Of a DNA stretch of 64,000 nt, positions 16,718 to 26,143 are shown piece by piece. Origin of the DNA: Candidatus Methanoplasma termitum (GTDB taxonomy: Archaea > Thermoplasmatota > Thermoplasmata > Methanomassiliicoccales > Methanomethylophilaceae); assembly GCF_000800805.1 (NCBI RefSeq), contig NZ_CP010070.1:930001-994000 (forward strand), given 5' to 3'. Numbering within the stretch: the stretch's first letter is position 1; every line of letters starts with the position of its first letter. Under the pieces are notes generated by a model, which worked only from the letters and a program-made list of their open reading frames with translations, ran no database searches and was not told the DNA's origin. A program made the translations under genes and the position numbers.

Positions 16718-18438
16718 TACATCTCCTCCGGACAATCTATACCGAGGGTCTCCAGAACATTCCTCAGGACGGTCCTGGTACATTCGACCAGAGTAAGCCT
16801 CGGATCTCTGTTCTCGTCGGAAGCGAGTACCGGCACCATCGCATAGAACTGGTTGAACGCCGACGCGACCTCATGACCGTATGCCGGCAGAATATGAACG
16901 CGCTTCTCCTCTCCCGCTTCCCTTATCACTCTGCCGAACTTAGATAGTACCTTGATAAGCGCTTTCTCATATTCGTCGGTGAACATCGCAGGGTCTGTGC
17001 AGTGCGCATACTCTCCTGCCTTCTTCAGCATGCTGCAGGCTCTCGCATGAACATACTGGATATACGGCCCGCTGTTGCCGTCGAAGTTAAGCGCCTCGTC
17101 CCATTTGAAGACCAATTGTTTCTCCGGATGGACCCTGACGATGTTATATCTTATTGCTCCTATACCGACCTTTCTTGCTATGGCGGCCATCTCTTCTTTG
17201 GACAGGTCGCTGCGTCTTGATCTTATTTCATTCATCGCGCGGCTGACGGCCTCATCGATCAGATCGTCCAGATAGACAACGACCCCTTTCCTCGTGGACA
17301 TCTTCCCTTCAGGGAGAGATACGAATGAGTAGAACATCGCCTCCGGGATCTTTTTGCTGCCCATTATCTCCAAAGCGGAACAGAGCTGCTTAGAGCCGAG
17401 CTTCTGATCCTCGCCCAGAACGTCTATCGCCTTGTCGGCCCTCTTGAATTTATCCAAATGATATGCCAGATCGCGTGTTGTGTAAAGGGTAGTCCCGTCC
17501 GACCTTGTGAAAGTGAATTTTGTGTTCTTCCCCTGTATCCCGAAGTCTTTGAGGTCTATGTACCAGGCACCGTCCTCCGTCTGCCCGGAGTATTTTGATC
17601 CCTTGAGCTTATTGACAACGTCCTTCGCAGAACCGTCCAGTATGAAATCGGACTCCCATGTGTATCTGTCCATTTCGACGTTTATATCGGAAAGGGTCTC
17701 CTTGAGACCGTTGAGCATCGCCTCGGCTGTCCTTCTGACGCCGCTTATGATCTTGCTGTCGCCTGCTTCGAACTTTCTGAGCATCTCTGCAATCTGTTCT
17801 TTCACATCATCGTTCTCTTCCATCAACTTGTTGGCTTCGCGGTAATATGCAACGAGCTTATGGTCGGTCTTATCTCTTTCCTCTTCGGTGACCGACCCTT
17901 TGGGAACATTGCTGACCCCCCAGGACAGGATCACGACCTGCTTTCCTACATCGTTGACATAGTACTCGGTCTGAACATCATATCCGCATCTCTTCAAAGA
18001 TCTGGCAAGCGTATCGCCGATGATGGGATTCCTGGCTCTTCCGACATGTATCGGTCCGGTGGGGTTCGTAGATGTGTGCTCGACGTTCACCTTTATGCCG
18101 TTCGACGGCATTGAACCATATGCTTCTCCCTCTGAGATTATTCCTTCAAGCGTCTCTTTGAAAAGTGCATTCTCGTCCATCATGAAGTTGATGTATCCGT
18201 TTACCGCTTTGACCGAAGATATCAGCCCTGAAGGTTTGATGTGGGCAACAAGTTTCTCTGCGATGCTCTTCGGGTCTGCCTTCAATTCTTTGGAAAAACT
18301 GAAACAAGGTACCGCCAGGTCCGCCATTTCCGAGACTTCTTTTATTATCTTCAGCTGGGATGAACCAATCTTCTTCAGAGCATTCTTTATTGCGGAATCC
18401 ACTTCCTGCTCGAATCTCTGCCTGCTGTCCATGATCAC
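16717..18438 (-). CDS. argS: Arginyl-tRNA synthetase
   Basis: A 573-residue class I synthetase charging tRNA-Arg. It has an N-terminal Add-1 domain, a HIGH-type motif (TNPTGPIHVGRARN) near 118-131, a KMSTRKG motif in the C-terminal half, and a DALR anticodon-binding domain. The start is GTG at 18438, overlapping the prf1 stop as GTGA, or the ATG two codons later. It forms an operon with prf1 upstream and the GNAT gene downstream, all coupled by overlaps. Confidence 0.96.
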   Translation of the reverse strand: MIMDSRQRFEQEVDSAIKNALKKIGSSQLKIIKEVSEMADLAVPCFSFSKELKADPKSIAEKLVAHIKPSGLISSVKAVNGYINFMMDENALFKETLEGIISEGEAYGSMPSNGIKVNVEHTSTNPTGPIHVGRARNPIIGDTLARSLKRCGYDVQTEYYVNDVGKQVVILSWGVSNVPKGSVTEEERDKTDHKLVAYYREANKLMEENDDVKEQIAEMLRKFEAGDSKIISGVRRTAEAMLNGLKETLSDINVEMDRYTWESDFILDGSAKDVVNKLKGSKYSGQTEDGAWYIDLKDFGIQGKNTKFTFTRSDGTTLYTTRDLAYHLDKFKRADKAIDVLGEDQKLGSKQLCSALEIMGSKKIPEAMFYSFVSLPEGKMSTRKGVVVYLDDLIDEAVSRAMNEIRSRRSDLSKEEMAAIARKVGIGAIRYNIVRVHPEKQLVFKWDEALNFDGNSGPYIQYVHARACSMLKKAGEYAHCTDPAMFTDEYEKALIKVLSKFGRVIREAGEEKRVHILPAYGHEVASAFNQFYAMVPVLASDENRDPRLTLVECTRTVLRNVLETLGIDCPEEM

Positions 18439-19667
18439 CCCGTCCTGTATCTGAGAATGGCGGCGATGCCCCCGAACGCCTTTAACAGCATATCCCCTTC
18501 TTCGGAATCCCCCGATATCAGCTGCACTTTTGTGTTGTAACCTTCGGCGATCTCAAAGAAACTGTCGATCAGATCGGTCTGTTCAATGACTTTTGCGGGC
18601 TGGCTGCATTCAGGGCATAGGATCTTGTCCTCCGGATTATCCACCGTGACGACAGAACTGTGGCCCGAACCGCACTCCAACCTCACTCTGTATTTATTGA
18701 GCATTTCCGAAAGCAACAGGACGTCGATCGCGCCCGATTCCGCAGCCGTCCTTACGCTTTCCTCGCCGTATGCGGAAAGTCCCCCGTCCGGTTTCCTTAT
18801 CTCTCTGAAGAGTCTCTGCATGTATTCTTTTTCGATAGTTAATTGAATATCTGTGAGGGCCTCTTTCGCATTTTCCACCAACTCCTTCAATCCGGATTCG
18901 TCTGTGTATCCCGTGTCGAAAAGTGTATTGACAACCTTCTTTCTGAGCTCGTGGTGAAGATAATCCTCCTTCACAAAAAAATCCTTGGTCGAGCCCGGGC
19001 CCCCGACCAGTATGCCCTGCAGTTCCGGCCTGTTCAGGAATACATCCGTCGCACTGTCTGCCACTTTTTTGTAGAACTCGTGTGCGGCTATCTCTATAAG
19101 CCGTTCAAAACGGACCGAGGATTGTCCTCCCTGGTGATGCTTGCTCGGAACCAGCGAATCAAAGTGCTTCAGGACTGTTATCTTACTTCCGGATAATAGT
19201 CCCAGCGTCGCTTCCTTCCTGTCGATCGTAATGAGCCCGAATGATTTTTTGTCCAGAAGCATTGCTTCCAGAGGCTCTGTGTAGAACTCCGAGTCACATC
19301 TGTATACGAAGGTGGTTATCTCTTCGGGCGGCTCGATAGTATATTGGACCATCCTCGTCTGGTCACCTGCGCGGGGGACCTCTCCGCAGAATATCGCCAA
19401 TCCGTTCGGCGGCGCCGACTTATACGTTCTGAGTCTGGACATTATGGAGTCAATCGCGCTCGTAACATTCTTCATGGTCGATTTCGATTTGATGTTGGTC
19501 GCCTGCGACTGCTCCTCCCTGAGATACCCCATCACATCCGATATCAGTCTTGTACTGGGGATGTAGACCGATATCAATTCCGTACCTCTACCTCGGTATG
19601 ATGTTATCTCCTGCATGGCCTTCTTGAAATCATATCTTGCCCTATCCAGAGCATTTGCGTCGCCCAT
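18435..19667 (-). CDS. prf1: Peptide chain release factor aRF1
   Basis: A 410-residue archaeal/eukaryal-type release factor that recognises stop codons and triggers peptide release. NIKS is at 58-61 and the YxCxxxF element (YRCDSEF) at 122-128, both for stop decoding. The catalytic GGQ is at 180-182, and domain 3 carries a cysteine pair (CPEC). These motifs are those of an omnipotent factor. That matters because TAG is not used as a stop in this window, so any UAG decoding as an amino acid would have to compete with this protein. First gene of the prf1-argS-GNAT operon. Confidence 0.95.
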   Translation of the reverse strand: MGDANALDRARYDFKKAMQEITSYRGRGTELISVYIPSTRLISDVMGYLREEQSQATNIKSKSTMKNVTSAIDSIMSRLRTYKSAPPNGLAIFCGEVPRAGDQTRMVQYTIEPPEEITTFVYRCDSEFYTEPLEAMLLDKKSFGLITIDRKEATLGLLSGSKITVLKHFDSLVPSKHHQGGQSSVRFERLIEIAAHEFYKKVADSATDVFLNRPELQGILVGGPGSTKDFFVKEDYLHHELRKKVVNTLFDTGYTDESGLKELVENAKEALTDIQLTIEKEYMQRLFREIRKPDGGLSAYGEESVRTAAESGAIDVLLLSEMLNKYRVRLECGSGHSSVVTVDNPEDKILCPECSQPAKVIEQTDLIDSFFEIAEGYNTKVQLISGDSEEGDMLLKAFGGIAAILRYRTG

Positions 19668-19722
19668 TTCTTTCCACCAATAATATTTATCTCAATTGCG
19701 CATTCCTATAAAAGTATTGGCG

Positions 19723-20412
19723 ATGAAGAAAGAAAAAGTGGTTGTGTCCATTGGCGGGTCGATCCTGATACCCGGCAATGACGATTCAAAATATATAGCA
19801 AAACTTGCCAGGATGTTAAAAGAGGCATCCGAGACCATGCAGATCGTCGTTGTCTGCGGCGGCGGGAAGATAGCCAGATATTATACCGAGACCTGCGGGG
19901 AGCTCGGCGGCACTACGTGCCAATGCGATCTGCTTGGAATAGGTGCAACGAGGCTTAACGCCCAGCTTTTGGCCACTTCCCTCGGAGATGTATCATCGAT
20001 CGACATTCCGATGACCGCCGAGGCTGCCGCGGAACTATCTGCTCCCGACAACATCGTTGTGATGGGGGGGACCGAACCGGGACATACGACCGATGCGGTG
20101 GCTACCATGGTCGCCAGAGAGCTGCATGCGAAAAGAGTGGTCAACGCCACTTCCGTCAATGCCGTTTATTCCGACGATCCCAAAAAGGTCCCTTCCGCAA
20201 AAAGGTTCTCAAAACTTACGATAGGTGAACTCGGCGATCTTGTTTACAAAGAACACGGTGCCGGAAAATCAAGCGTATTCGATCCTCTGGGTATAAAGAT
20301 CGCGAAGGAAGAGAAAATAGATATCCTGATCGTTGACGGAAGAGATCTGAGCGAACTCAGGAACGCTATCCTTGGTAAGAAGATAAACGGAACATACATC
20401 AATTCCCATTGA
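19723..20412 (+). CDS. pyrH: Uridylate kinase
   Basis: A UMP kinase of about 229 residues (amino acid kinase fold) making UDP. The N-terminal VVSIGGSIL glycine loop, VCGGGKIAR, and the C-terminal NATSVNAVYSDDPKK segment are typical of the archaeal form. The frame is open from a TTG at 19696, but the ATG at 19723 directly precedes the conserved KKEKVVVSIGG and has an upstream TATA-like TAATATTTAT (19680-19690). Its 3' end overlaps the convergent dtdA by 14 bases. Confidence 0.94.
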   Translation: MKKEKVVVSIGGSILIPGNDDSKYIAKLARMLKEASETMQIVVVCGGGKIARYYTETCGELGGTTCQCDLLGIGATRLNAQLLATSLGDVSSIDIPMTAEAAAELSAPDNIVVMGGTEPGHTTDAVATMVARELHAKRVVNATSVNAVYSDDPKKVPSAKRFSKLTIGELGDLVYKEHGAGKSSVFDPLGIKIAKEEKIDILIVDGRDLSELRNAILGKKINGTYINSH

Positions 20413-21247
20413 TGTGTTCAAGGTTCGAAGAGGTTATCAGCTCGAATCCCGCGGATCTTATCAGCTCTGATATCCTTCTCTCTTCGGGCCCTTTCATGGA
20501 CTTTCTGTGAATGTAAACGAGTTTGGTATCTGATGCGGAACAAGCATCTTTCACCATTCTGACTGTGTCCTCGTCGTCGCTTCCTTCTATTTGATAGTTC
20601 GGAAGCATATGGCCGAAGTTTATTTTGTACTCCAAAGCGACCTCTGTGAACCTCGGAGCATAGTGGCCCCCTCCCACGCCGACCGCTGTGCAGTAGTCGC
20701 GAGGCTCCATATCCAGAAGAACATCCGTGAGGATATCTGCCGCTCTTTCGTTCCCCCAATTCCTCCCATCACTTCCTATTTCAATGAAAAAAGTGGGCCT
20801 CTTCAACCAGGGTCCGTGGTGAGTGACCTCAAAACACACTTTGAAGCTTTCCAGATCATTATATCCGGCGATCCTTCTGAGTGCGTCGGTCATGAGAGCC
20901 GGATTCGCTCTGACAAGTGTCTTTTCTCTCCCGCCGAATTCGTTCTTGTGAAAATTGCCTATCGGATGTACGGTCAGTGCGGCCTCTCCGCTCGTTGCGG
21001 AATGTCTGGACATGAACACCACCTCGTCAATGGTAAGGTTGGCGTTGTCTATTCTATTATCGAGGTCCTCCAGCCGTATATGAAGGTCCGGAGTGGTCAT
21101 CATTACTGTTCTTCCGTTGATGAGAAAACTATCATTTCCATGCATTCCGATGTCTTCCCAATCCCTCTTCCTGATCAGCTGGCTCTTCATATTAACGGAG
21201 GGTATATCGGTCTCGCAACAGACAAGCAGCCTCATTCTCTCGGTCAT
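20399..21247 (-). CDS. dtdA: D-aminoacyl-tRNA deacylase
   Basis: A 282-residue archaeal/plant GEK1-type deacylase (DTD2) that removes D-amino acids from mischarged tRNA. Conserved blocks are FMSRHSATSGEAALTVHPIG, CFEVTHHGP, FFIEIGS and AVGVGGGHYAPR, which carry the metal-binding histidines. The ATG at 21247 is used; a second ATG at 21235 is possible. It fits the surrounding cluster of translation genes (argS, prf1, pheS, trpS). Confidence 0.93.
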   Translation of the reverse strand: MTERMRLLVCCETDIPSVNMKSQLIRKRDWEDIGMHGNDSFLINGRTVMMTTPDLHIRLEDLDNRIDNANLTIDEVVFMSRHSATSGEAALTVHPIGNFHKNEFGGREKTLVRANPALMTDALRRIAGYNDLESFKVCFEVTHHGPWLKRPTFFIEIGSDGRNWGNERAADILTDVLLDMEPRDYCTAVGVGGGHYAPRFTEVALEYKINFGHMLPNYQIEGSDDEDTVRMVKDACSASDTKLVYIHRKSMKGPEERRISELIRSAGFELITSSNLEHINGN

Positions 21248-21407
21248 TTCGAACGTGTATCATCGGCAATGTTTGATAAGTTTTCCGATATCGGGCCTTA
21301 TTGCAACGTGTGTTGCAGAACCCCGCACTGGATCAGAACATATGCTGTCGCCTTTTTTACAGTACCGAATCGCAAGCATGATATAAACCACCTTCATATT
21401 GGTGGCC

Positions 21408-22637
21408 GTGTCCATCGAAACCGCAACGATAAGGGAACGAACACTGCTCCACCTCAGCAGGTTCCCCCACATGAATCCAAGCGAGACGTTCAACATCCCG
21501 TTCGAACTTACTCAGGACGGCATAGCGAGAGTACTTGGGATCTCCCGCGCACATGCCTCTCTGGAGCTCAAAAAGCTGAAAGAAATAGGAATGATCGATG
21601 ATTGGCGGGGCAGAGTAAAGGGCTCCGGGAACAAGAGGATCGTTTACTACCTTCTGCCTGACGGCGTAAGGGAGGCCGATCTTTTACGGAACAGGTTCGA
21701 AAAATCGGGCATCGCCGTCGAAGCTCTGCTGGATATGAAGAGATGCGACCCGGGGACAATGTGGGAGAACCTTAACCGGAAGGATAAGGAAAGCTTCGGA
21801 GTTGCATGTGTTTTCAGAATACCGATCCCAAGGAATGCCGTTCCGGAGACCACCTCTGGGGTCATACCCGTCGACCTTGAAATGAACATCAGCATAATTG
21901 ATGATGTCCGCAATAAATACATCTCGCTGGCAGACCCCAATGATGTAAGATCGTGGCACGGCCGTGCGGCAGAGTGGTACATGGATCACAGAGAGGAAGA
22001 GATACAGGAAAGACTGTATCATCTGGTGAACGCCGGAAGGAGCACGGAGGCGTGCAGGTTCCTCATCAATGAAACAGAGAAGTTCCTTTTCAATCCGAAC
22101 GAGGATCTGTTGGAAACGGTGAAGAAACTTGTCATTCTGCCGAAGCACACCGAAAAAATTTACAACATAAGAGCGAAGATCGCCTTGGCCTGTGAAGATA
22201 CCGATGACGCAAAGATATGCGCAGATGTGCTTGCCGATTTCAAGACCAATGACGCGGATCTTATCATGGCCGAAGTGTACATGCTTTCCGGAGAGGTTGA
22301 GAAGGGATTCAAAATGGCAAAGACCATGTACGACAAGGACCCCTCGGCAAAGTCCGCGTTGATCGCCGCGCGGTGCCTGTTCAAAATGAAGAAACACGAT
22401 GAGGCGGCCAGTTTCATCACATCGTCCTGCAATGCCCTTTCGGAGCAAAAAGACGCGAGCAGTATCGACGAGATACTGATACTGAGGGCGGGCATCGCAT
22501 ACGACCTCGGCAGGATCGATGAAACGCTGAGTTATCTGAACAAAGCGGAAAAGGTCTCCAGGAAAGAGTCGACCCAGGACAGGATAGCTTTCCTTGCGGG
22601 AAGCATAAAGGAAGGTATGAAGGTCAACTTCTACTGA
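21408..22637 (+). CDS. Winged-helix DNA-binding protein with TPR-like C-terminus
   Basis: About 409 residues. The N-terminus is a winged helix (FELTQDGIARVLGISRAHASLELKKL), so it probably binds DNA. The rest is helical and TPR-like, with many helix-turn-helix pairs between about 210 and 400, suggesting a ligand- or protein-sensing solenoid. This layout recurs in archaeal regulators. The frame opens with TTG at 21399 and GTG at 21402. The GTG at 21408 is chosen because a TATA-like ATGATATAAA lies about 30 bases upstream. The target genes are unknown. Confidence 0.75.
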   Translation: MSIETATIRERTLLHLSRFPHMNPSETFNIPFELTQDGIARVLGISRAHASLELKKLKEIGMIDDWRGRVKGSGNKRIVYYLLPDGVREADLLRNRFEKSGIAVEALLDMKRCDPGTMWENLNRKDKESFGVACVFRIPIPRNAVPETTSGVIPVDLEMNISIIDDVRNKYISLADPNDVRSWHGRAAEWYMDHREEEIQERLYHLVNAGRSTEACRFLINETEKFLFNPNEDLLETVKKLVILPKHTEKIYNIRAKIALACEDTDDAKICADVLADFKTNDADLIMAEVYMLSGEVEKGFKMAKTMYDKDPSAKSALIAARCLFKMKKHDEAASFITSSCNALSEQKDASSIDEILILRAGIAYDLGRIDETLSYLNKAEKVSRKESTQDRIAFLAGSIKEGMKVNFY

Positions 22638-24158
22638 TCAGAATACAGTGTTCTTTTTGAGATCGTCCATATCGGAGATGTAAAGATCACGTATGTCCGT
22701 GATGTTCCATTTCAGCATAGCCAGTCTCTCAAAGCCGAATCCCCAGGCAAGCACCGGATACTTCACCCCGAATGGTTCCACGACCTCCGGTCTGAAAACT
22801 CCCGCCCCGCCGAGTTCCATCCATTTGCCGTTGAAGAACACTTCCAATTCAAGGGAGGGTTCGGTATACGGGAAGTATGCGGGCCTTATCCTGATCTGAT
22901 CGAACCCCATGTTCGCGTAGAACTCTCTTATCATCGAGACAAGCATATCGAAGTTGCCGTTCTCGTCGATCACTATGCCCTCGATCTGCGTGAACTCCGG
23001 AAGATGTGTGGAATCTATCGATTCGTTCCTGAAGATCCTGGATATCGAGAACGCCTTCTGCGGCGCGTCCGGGTGCTCGGCGACATATCTGATGCTGCTT
23101 ACCGTGCTGTGGGTCCTGAGCAGTGCCGCTTCTGCTTTTTCGCGGCTCCATTCTCCGCCCCATCCGGTCGACCCCGTGTCCCCGCCGTTCTCATGTATAT
23201 CCCTCACTTTCTGAACAAGTGCTTCATCCTCAAGATCTATTTTATCGGGTATATCGAGATAGAATGTATCTTGAAGATCCCTCGCGGGGTGGTCCTGCGG
23301 CGTGAACAGAACGTCGAGGTTCCAGAATGCCGGCTGCACATAATCGGAAGACATCTCTACGAACCCTCTGCTGGCGAACAGCTGCCTTATCTCGTCGCCC
23401 AGTCTCGTGAGCGGGTGTTTCTTTGCGGGGGTGACGGTGGGTGCGAATGCTCCCACATCATACTTCCTGAAGTTAACGTTCTTCCATTCCCCGCTCTGAA
23501 CGAGACGGTCCGTAATATCGGTGACCTCCTCTTTCAACACCAGTCCTTGTGAAATGACCCTTTTTCCGTCCTCGGTAAGCTCCATCGTCCTTTGTGTGAC
23601 GATCTTATCTTTGATCAGGCCTTGTCTTCCTTTAAGGTCCTTTATGATCTTCGGGTCCGCATCCTTTTCGCTTATGGGTGATGATGCCATCTGCTCAAGG
23701 AGGACCTCATCGCTCATTTTTGACCCCAATAGGGCGGTAAGCCCGTTGGCCGTAAGAGAAACGATGTTGAATATACCGTCGTACGAAATATTGACGAGGC
23801 CTTTCCTCTTAAGCCACCCGATCGCGATCTTATCTTCGCCGTTCGGCATTTTGTCGGCGAGACCGCCCATTCCGATCTCTCCGCCGCTTTCATTGATTAT
23901 CGATAGTGCGCGCCTCTCCGGCAACCCTCTCTCCAATATTCCTTTGTCGGTCAGCTCGAAATATTTTTCGGTTCTTTCCTCTATTTTAACGAGTCCCTTG
24001 AATTCAAGCCGCTTCGCGGCACCCATCACATCGACCTCAAGGTTGAATTTTCCTATTTTTATCAATTCTGCGGGAGAGGCGGCGCCATTGATTTCGCCCA
24101 GGGCGATCAACAATTTTGTCTCATTGTAACTTAAACCTTCGACAATGTCTGAGACCAT
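22638..24158 (-). CDS. pheS: Phenylalanyl-tRNA synthetase alpha subunit
   Basis: A 506-residue class II synthetase subunit of the archaeal/eukaryal type, with N-terminal winged-helix DNA-binding-like domains (about 1-200) and a C-terminal catalytic core. Motif 2 (FSISRIFRNESIDSTHLPEFTQIEG, in parts) and motif 3 (FGVKYPVLAWGFGFERLAML) are clear. It pairs with PheT, which is not in the window. It lies 4 bases after the convergent regulator and 4 bases upstream of trpS. Confidence 0.95.
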   Translation of the reverse strand: MVSDIVEGLSYNETKLLIALGEINGAASPAELIKIGKFNLEVDVMGAAKRLEFKGLVKIEERTEKYFELTDKGILERGLPERRALSIINESGGEIGMGGLADKMPNGEDKIAIGWLKRKGLVNISYDGIFNIVSLTANGLTALLGSKMSDEVLLEQMASSPISEKDADPKIIKDLKGRQGLIKDKIVTQRTMELTEDGKRVISQGLVLKEEVTDITDRLVQSGEWKNVNFRKYDVGAFAPTVTPAKKHPLTRLGDEIRQLFASRGFVEMSSDYVQPAFWNLDVLFTPQDHPARDLQDTFYLDIPDKIDLEDEALVQKVRDIHENGGDTGSTGWGGEWSREKAEAALLRTHSTVSSIRYVAEHPDAPQKAFSISRIFRNESIDSTHLPEFTQIEGIVIDENGNFDMLVSMIREFYANMGFDQIRIRPAYFPYTEPSLELEVFFNGKWMELGGAGVFRPEVVEPFGVKYPVLAWGFGFERLAMLKWNITDIRDLYISDMDDLKKNTVF

Positions 24159-24162
24159 GATA

Positions 24163-25284
24163 TCACCACTTGAATCCGTCGAACGTCATGCTGTCGACCA
24201 CTTCTTTCGCCTCTTCCCTCTTAGCCTGATGCTCTTCCAAGAACACATTGATCTTCTCGGTGAGCATCTGCTTGCATTCGCCGCAGAGTATCTCGCCTTT
24301 TTTACATTTATCGACGAGATCGTTCACCTTCTTGTCATCCTTCTCGAAGAGATAGAAATTATACTTGAACACGGCGCAGACCTCCGGGTTGCCGCCTTTC
24401 ACCCTTTGCTCTTCGACAGAAACACAACCTCCGGTGAATGCTCTGCCGACCTTCTTCTTCACGTTCTTGGGGGAGTCTGTTGTGTAGATCGTTGCCATCT
24501 CGTCGGAAGAGGACATCTTGTCACCGCCTCCCAGACCGGGGAACATCTTACAGTAAAGCATTGTTGGTTTAGGATAGTTCAGACCGGGAGCGGCATCCCT
24601 TGCCACCCTGAAGTGCGGGTCCTGATCTATTCCGCATGGTATCAGGCAGGGTATCTGTTTCCCTGCTCTTTCCGAGGGAAGGAACGCCGGTGCAGCCTGG
24701 ATCGTTGTGAAGAATATCGACCCGATGTTGGTGGAGTTATCGAACCCGAACACTGCTTTGGCGGTGGAGAACGTTACCTTTTTTGCCACTTTCAATGCGA
24801 TAGGATACAGTTCCTTTATGTTCTCTGTATCGAGTATGATCTTTGTCTTTTCCGGGTCGAATCCCAGTGCGACAAAGTCCAACGCGTTCTCGTATGCCAG
24901 CGCCCTTGTGTCTTTTAACGTAAGGTCTTTGAAAAGGAACTTCTCGTCGTCCGTCATCTGGAACAGCATGTCCGCTTCGAATACATCTTGGACCCATTTA
25001 TTGAATATCCACGGCATAATATGTCCCAAGTGGGTGTGCCCGGACGGACCCCTTCCCGTGTACAAGAAGAACTTATTCCCTTTGTCATAGTCGTCCAGAA
25101 GCTTTCCGAAGTCCCTGTGGGTATAGAATATCCCCCTTTTCAGCATCGGGTGGATCTCACCGTATTTAGCGATCCTTTTCATCAGTGCATCATCGATGGG
25201 CGTGGTGCCGAACCTCTGCATAAGGACCTCATAATCTATGTCCCCGGTTACCTCCCACGGTGTGACCTTGAAATCGTCTGCCAT
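24163..25284 (-). CDS. trpS: Tryptophanyl-tRNA synthetase
   Basis: A 373-residue class I enzyme of archaeal/eukaryal type that charges tRNA-Trp. The HIGH-type motif is GPSGHTHLGH (about 100-109) and the KMSKS-type motif is KMSSS. The AIDQ-like pocket reads CGIDQDPHFRVARD. Transcribed before pheS in the same direction with a 4-base gap. The region just upstream has the AT-rich promoter-like AGATTAAAGATAATG on the minus strand. Confidence 0.95.
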   Translation of the reverse strand: MADDFKVTPWEVTGDIDYEVLMQRFGTTPIDDALMKRIAKYGEIHPMLKRGIFYTHRDFGKLLDDYDKGNKFFLYTGRGPSGHTHLGHIMPWIFNKWVQDVFEADMLFQMTDDEKFLFKDLTLKDTRALAYENALDFVALGFDPEKTKIILDTENIKELYPIALKVAKKVTFSTAKAVFGFDNSTNIGSIFFTTIQAAPAFLPSERAGKQIPCLIPCGIDQDPHFRVARDAAPGLNYPKPTMLYCKMFPGLGGGDKMSSSDEMATIYTTDSPKNVKKKVGRAFTGGCVSVEEQRVKGGNPEVCAVFKYNFYLFEKDDKKVNDLVDKCKKGEILCGECKQMLTEKINVFLEEHQAKREEAKEVVDSMTFDGFKW

Positions 25285-25379
25285 ATCTGACCGTATGGTG
25301 GAAGTAGAGCATTATCTTTAATCTTTCTTAGGAAGGATGATCTTTTTACGGTCACTTGTGGGAATAAGATAATGGTATA

Positions 25380-25760
25380 TCAGAGGTATTTGCCGAGACC
25401 CAGTTGTTCCATCCAGTATTTGAGGTATGTTACCTTCTCATACGTTACCCACGCACGGACCGTCATACCGTTGGAAAGGTTTACCTTACCGCCCTTGGAA
25501 TCCTGTATATAATCGGCATCGAAACTCACTTTGACCCTGAAGTATGCACCACCCTCTTGGGTGATGGCATCACTTGAGATGCTCTCCACCGTACCGTTAA
25601 TAGATCCATATTCTGTCTGTGCCAGTCCATCAATTGTGAAGTTACACTCCTGACCCACGTCTATCAACGCTCTCTGCGCCGCTGTTATGTACAGGTCAAC
25701 ATATCGATCGGCAATGGGGTTGCTTACGCTCCCGATCATACTCCCGGCCTGCAACGTCAT
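25380..25760 (-). pseudogene. 5'-truncated HlyD-type membrane fusion protein (exporter subunit remnant)
   Basis: Only the C-terminal 126 or so residues of a HlyD/peptide-export adaptor remain: a barrel-sandwich half (GMTLQAGSMIGSVSNP), a beta-barrel (LYITAAQRALIDVGQECNF) and the distal segment ending GMTVRAWVTYEKVTYLKYW. Full-length relatives have 400-500 residues with an N-terminal membrane helix, and none of that is present upstream. The frame stays open a little past the first ATG (to about 25790, HFNFIKTG), so the break lies just where the divergent peptide gene begins. Such adaptors normally work with ABC exporters of double-glycine peptides. Truncation is clear; family assignment is good. 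Confidence 0.7.
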
Positions 25761-25817
25761 ACCTGTCTTTATGAAATTAAAATGCCGGCAAGGTATGTCG
25801 AGCTGTCGGAAGACTAG

Positions 25818-26111
25818 ATGGAATATAAAGGTGGATTCTTTTGGATACCGATTTGCGCTGCGATATCTGCAGCATGCACAGTTGTGGGCGTAGTAGCTAC
25901 AGTCGCTAATGCGGCAGGGTTAATTTCAGATAAAACTGCTAACTCCATACAGGCGGTTACAACCGTTGTCGGTGTCGCAACGGGTATTGCAAGTGGCGTT
26001 GGTACGCTTTGGACATCCACGGCAACAACGGCCACCAAAGTATTGGCAAAGGCTACATACAACGTTGCAGTTAGTCCTGGAGTGAACATCGTAACATATC
26101 CACTCACTTAA
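25818..26111 (+). CDS. Small hydrophobic glycine-rich peptide, bacteriocin-like candidate
   Basis: A 97-residue peptide. A short start ending in GG (MEYKGG) is followed by FFWIPICAAISAAC and then a long A/V/G/T-rich helix-prone region with GxxxG spacing (GVATGIASGVGTL). It has no charged cluster typical of a cytosolic protein. The composition resembles pore-forming class II bacteriocins. An in-frame ATG at 25782 would add 11 residues but is separated by a TAG codon (25815-25817). Next to it are an exporter-adaptor remnant and two membrane proteins, the usual company of peptide toxins. I do not recognise a named family; function is inferred. Confidence 0.5.
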   Translation: MEYKGGFFWIPICAAISAACTVVGVVATVANAAGLISDKTANSIQAVTTVVGVATGIASGVGTLWTSTATTATKVLAKATYNVAVSPGVNIVTYPLT

Positions 26112-26143
26112 ATTACATAAACATCTTTTTTATTTTTGATAAC

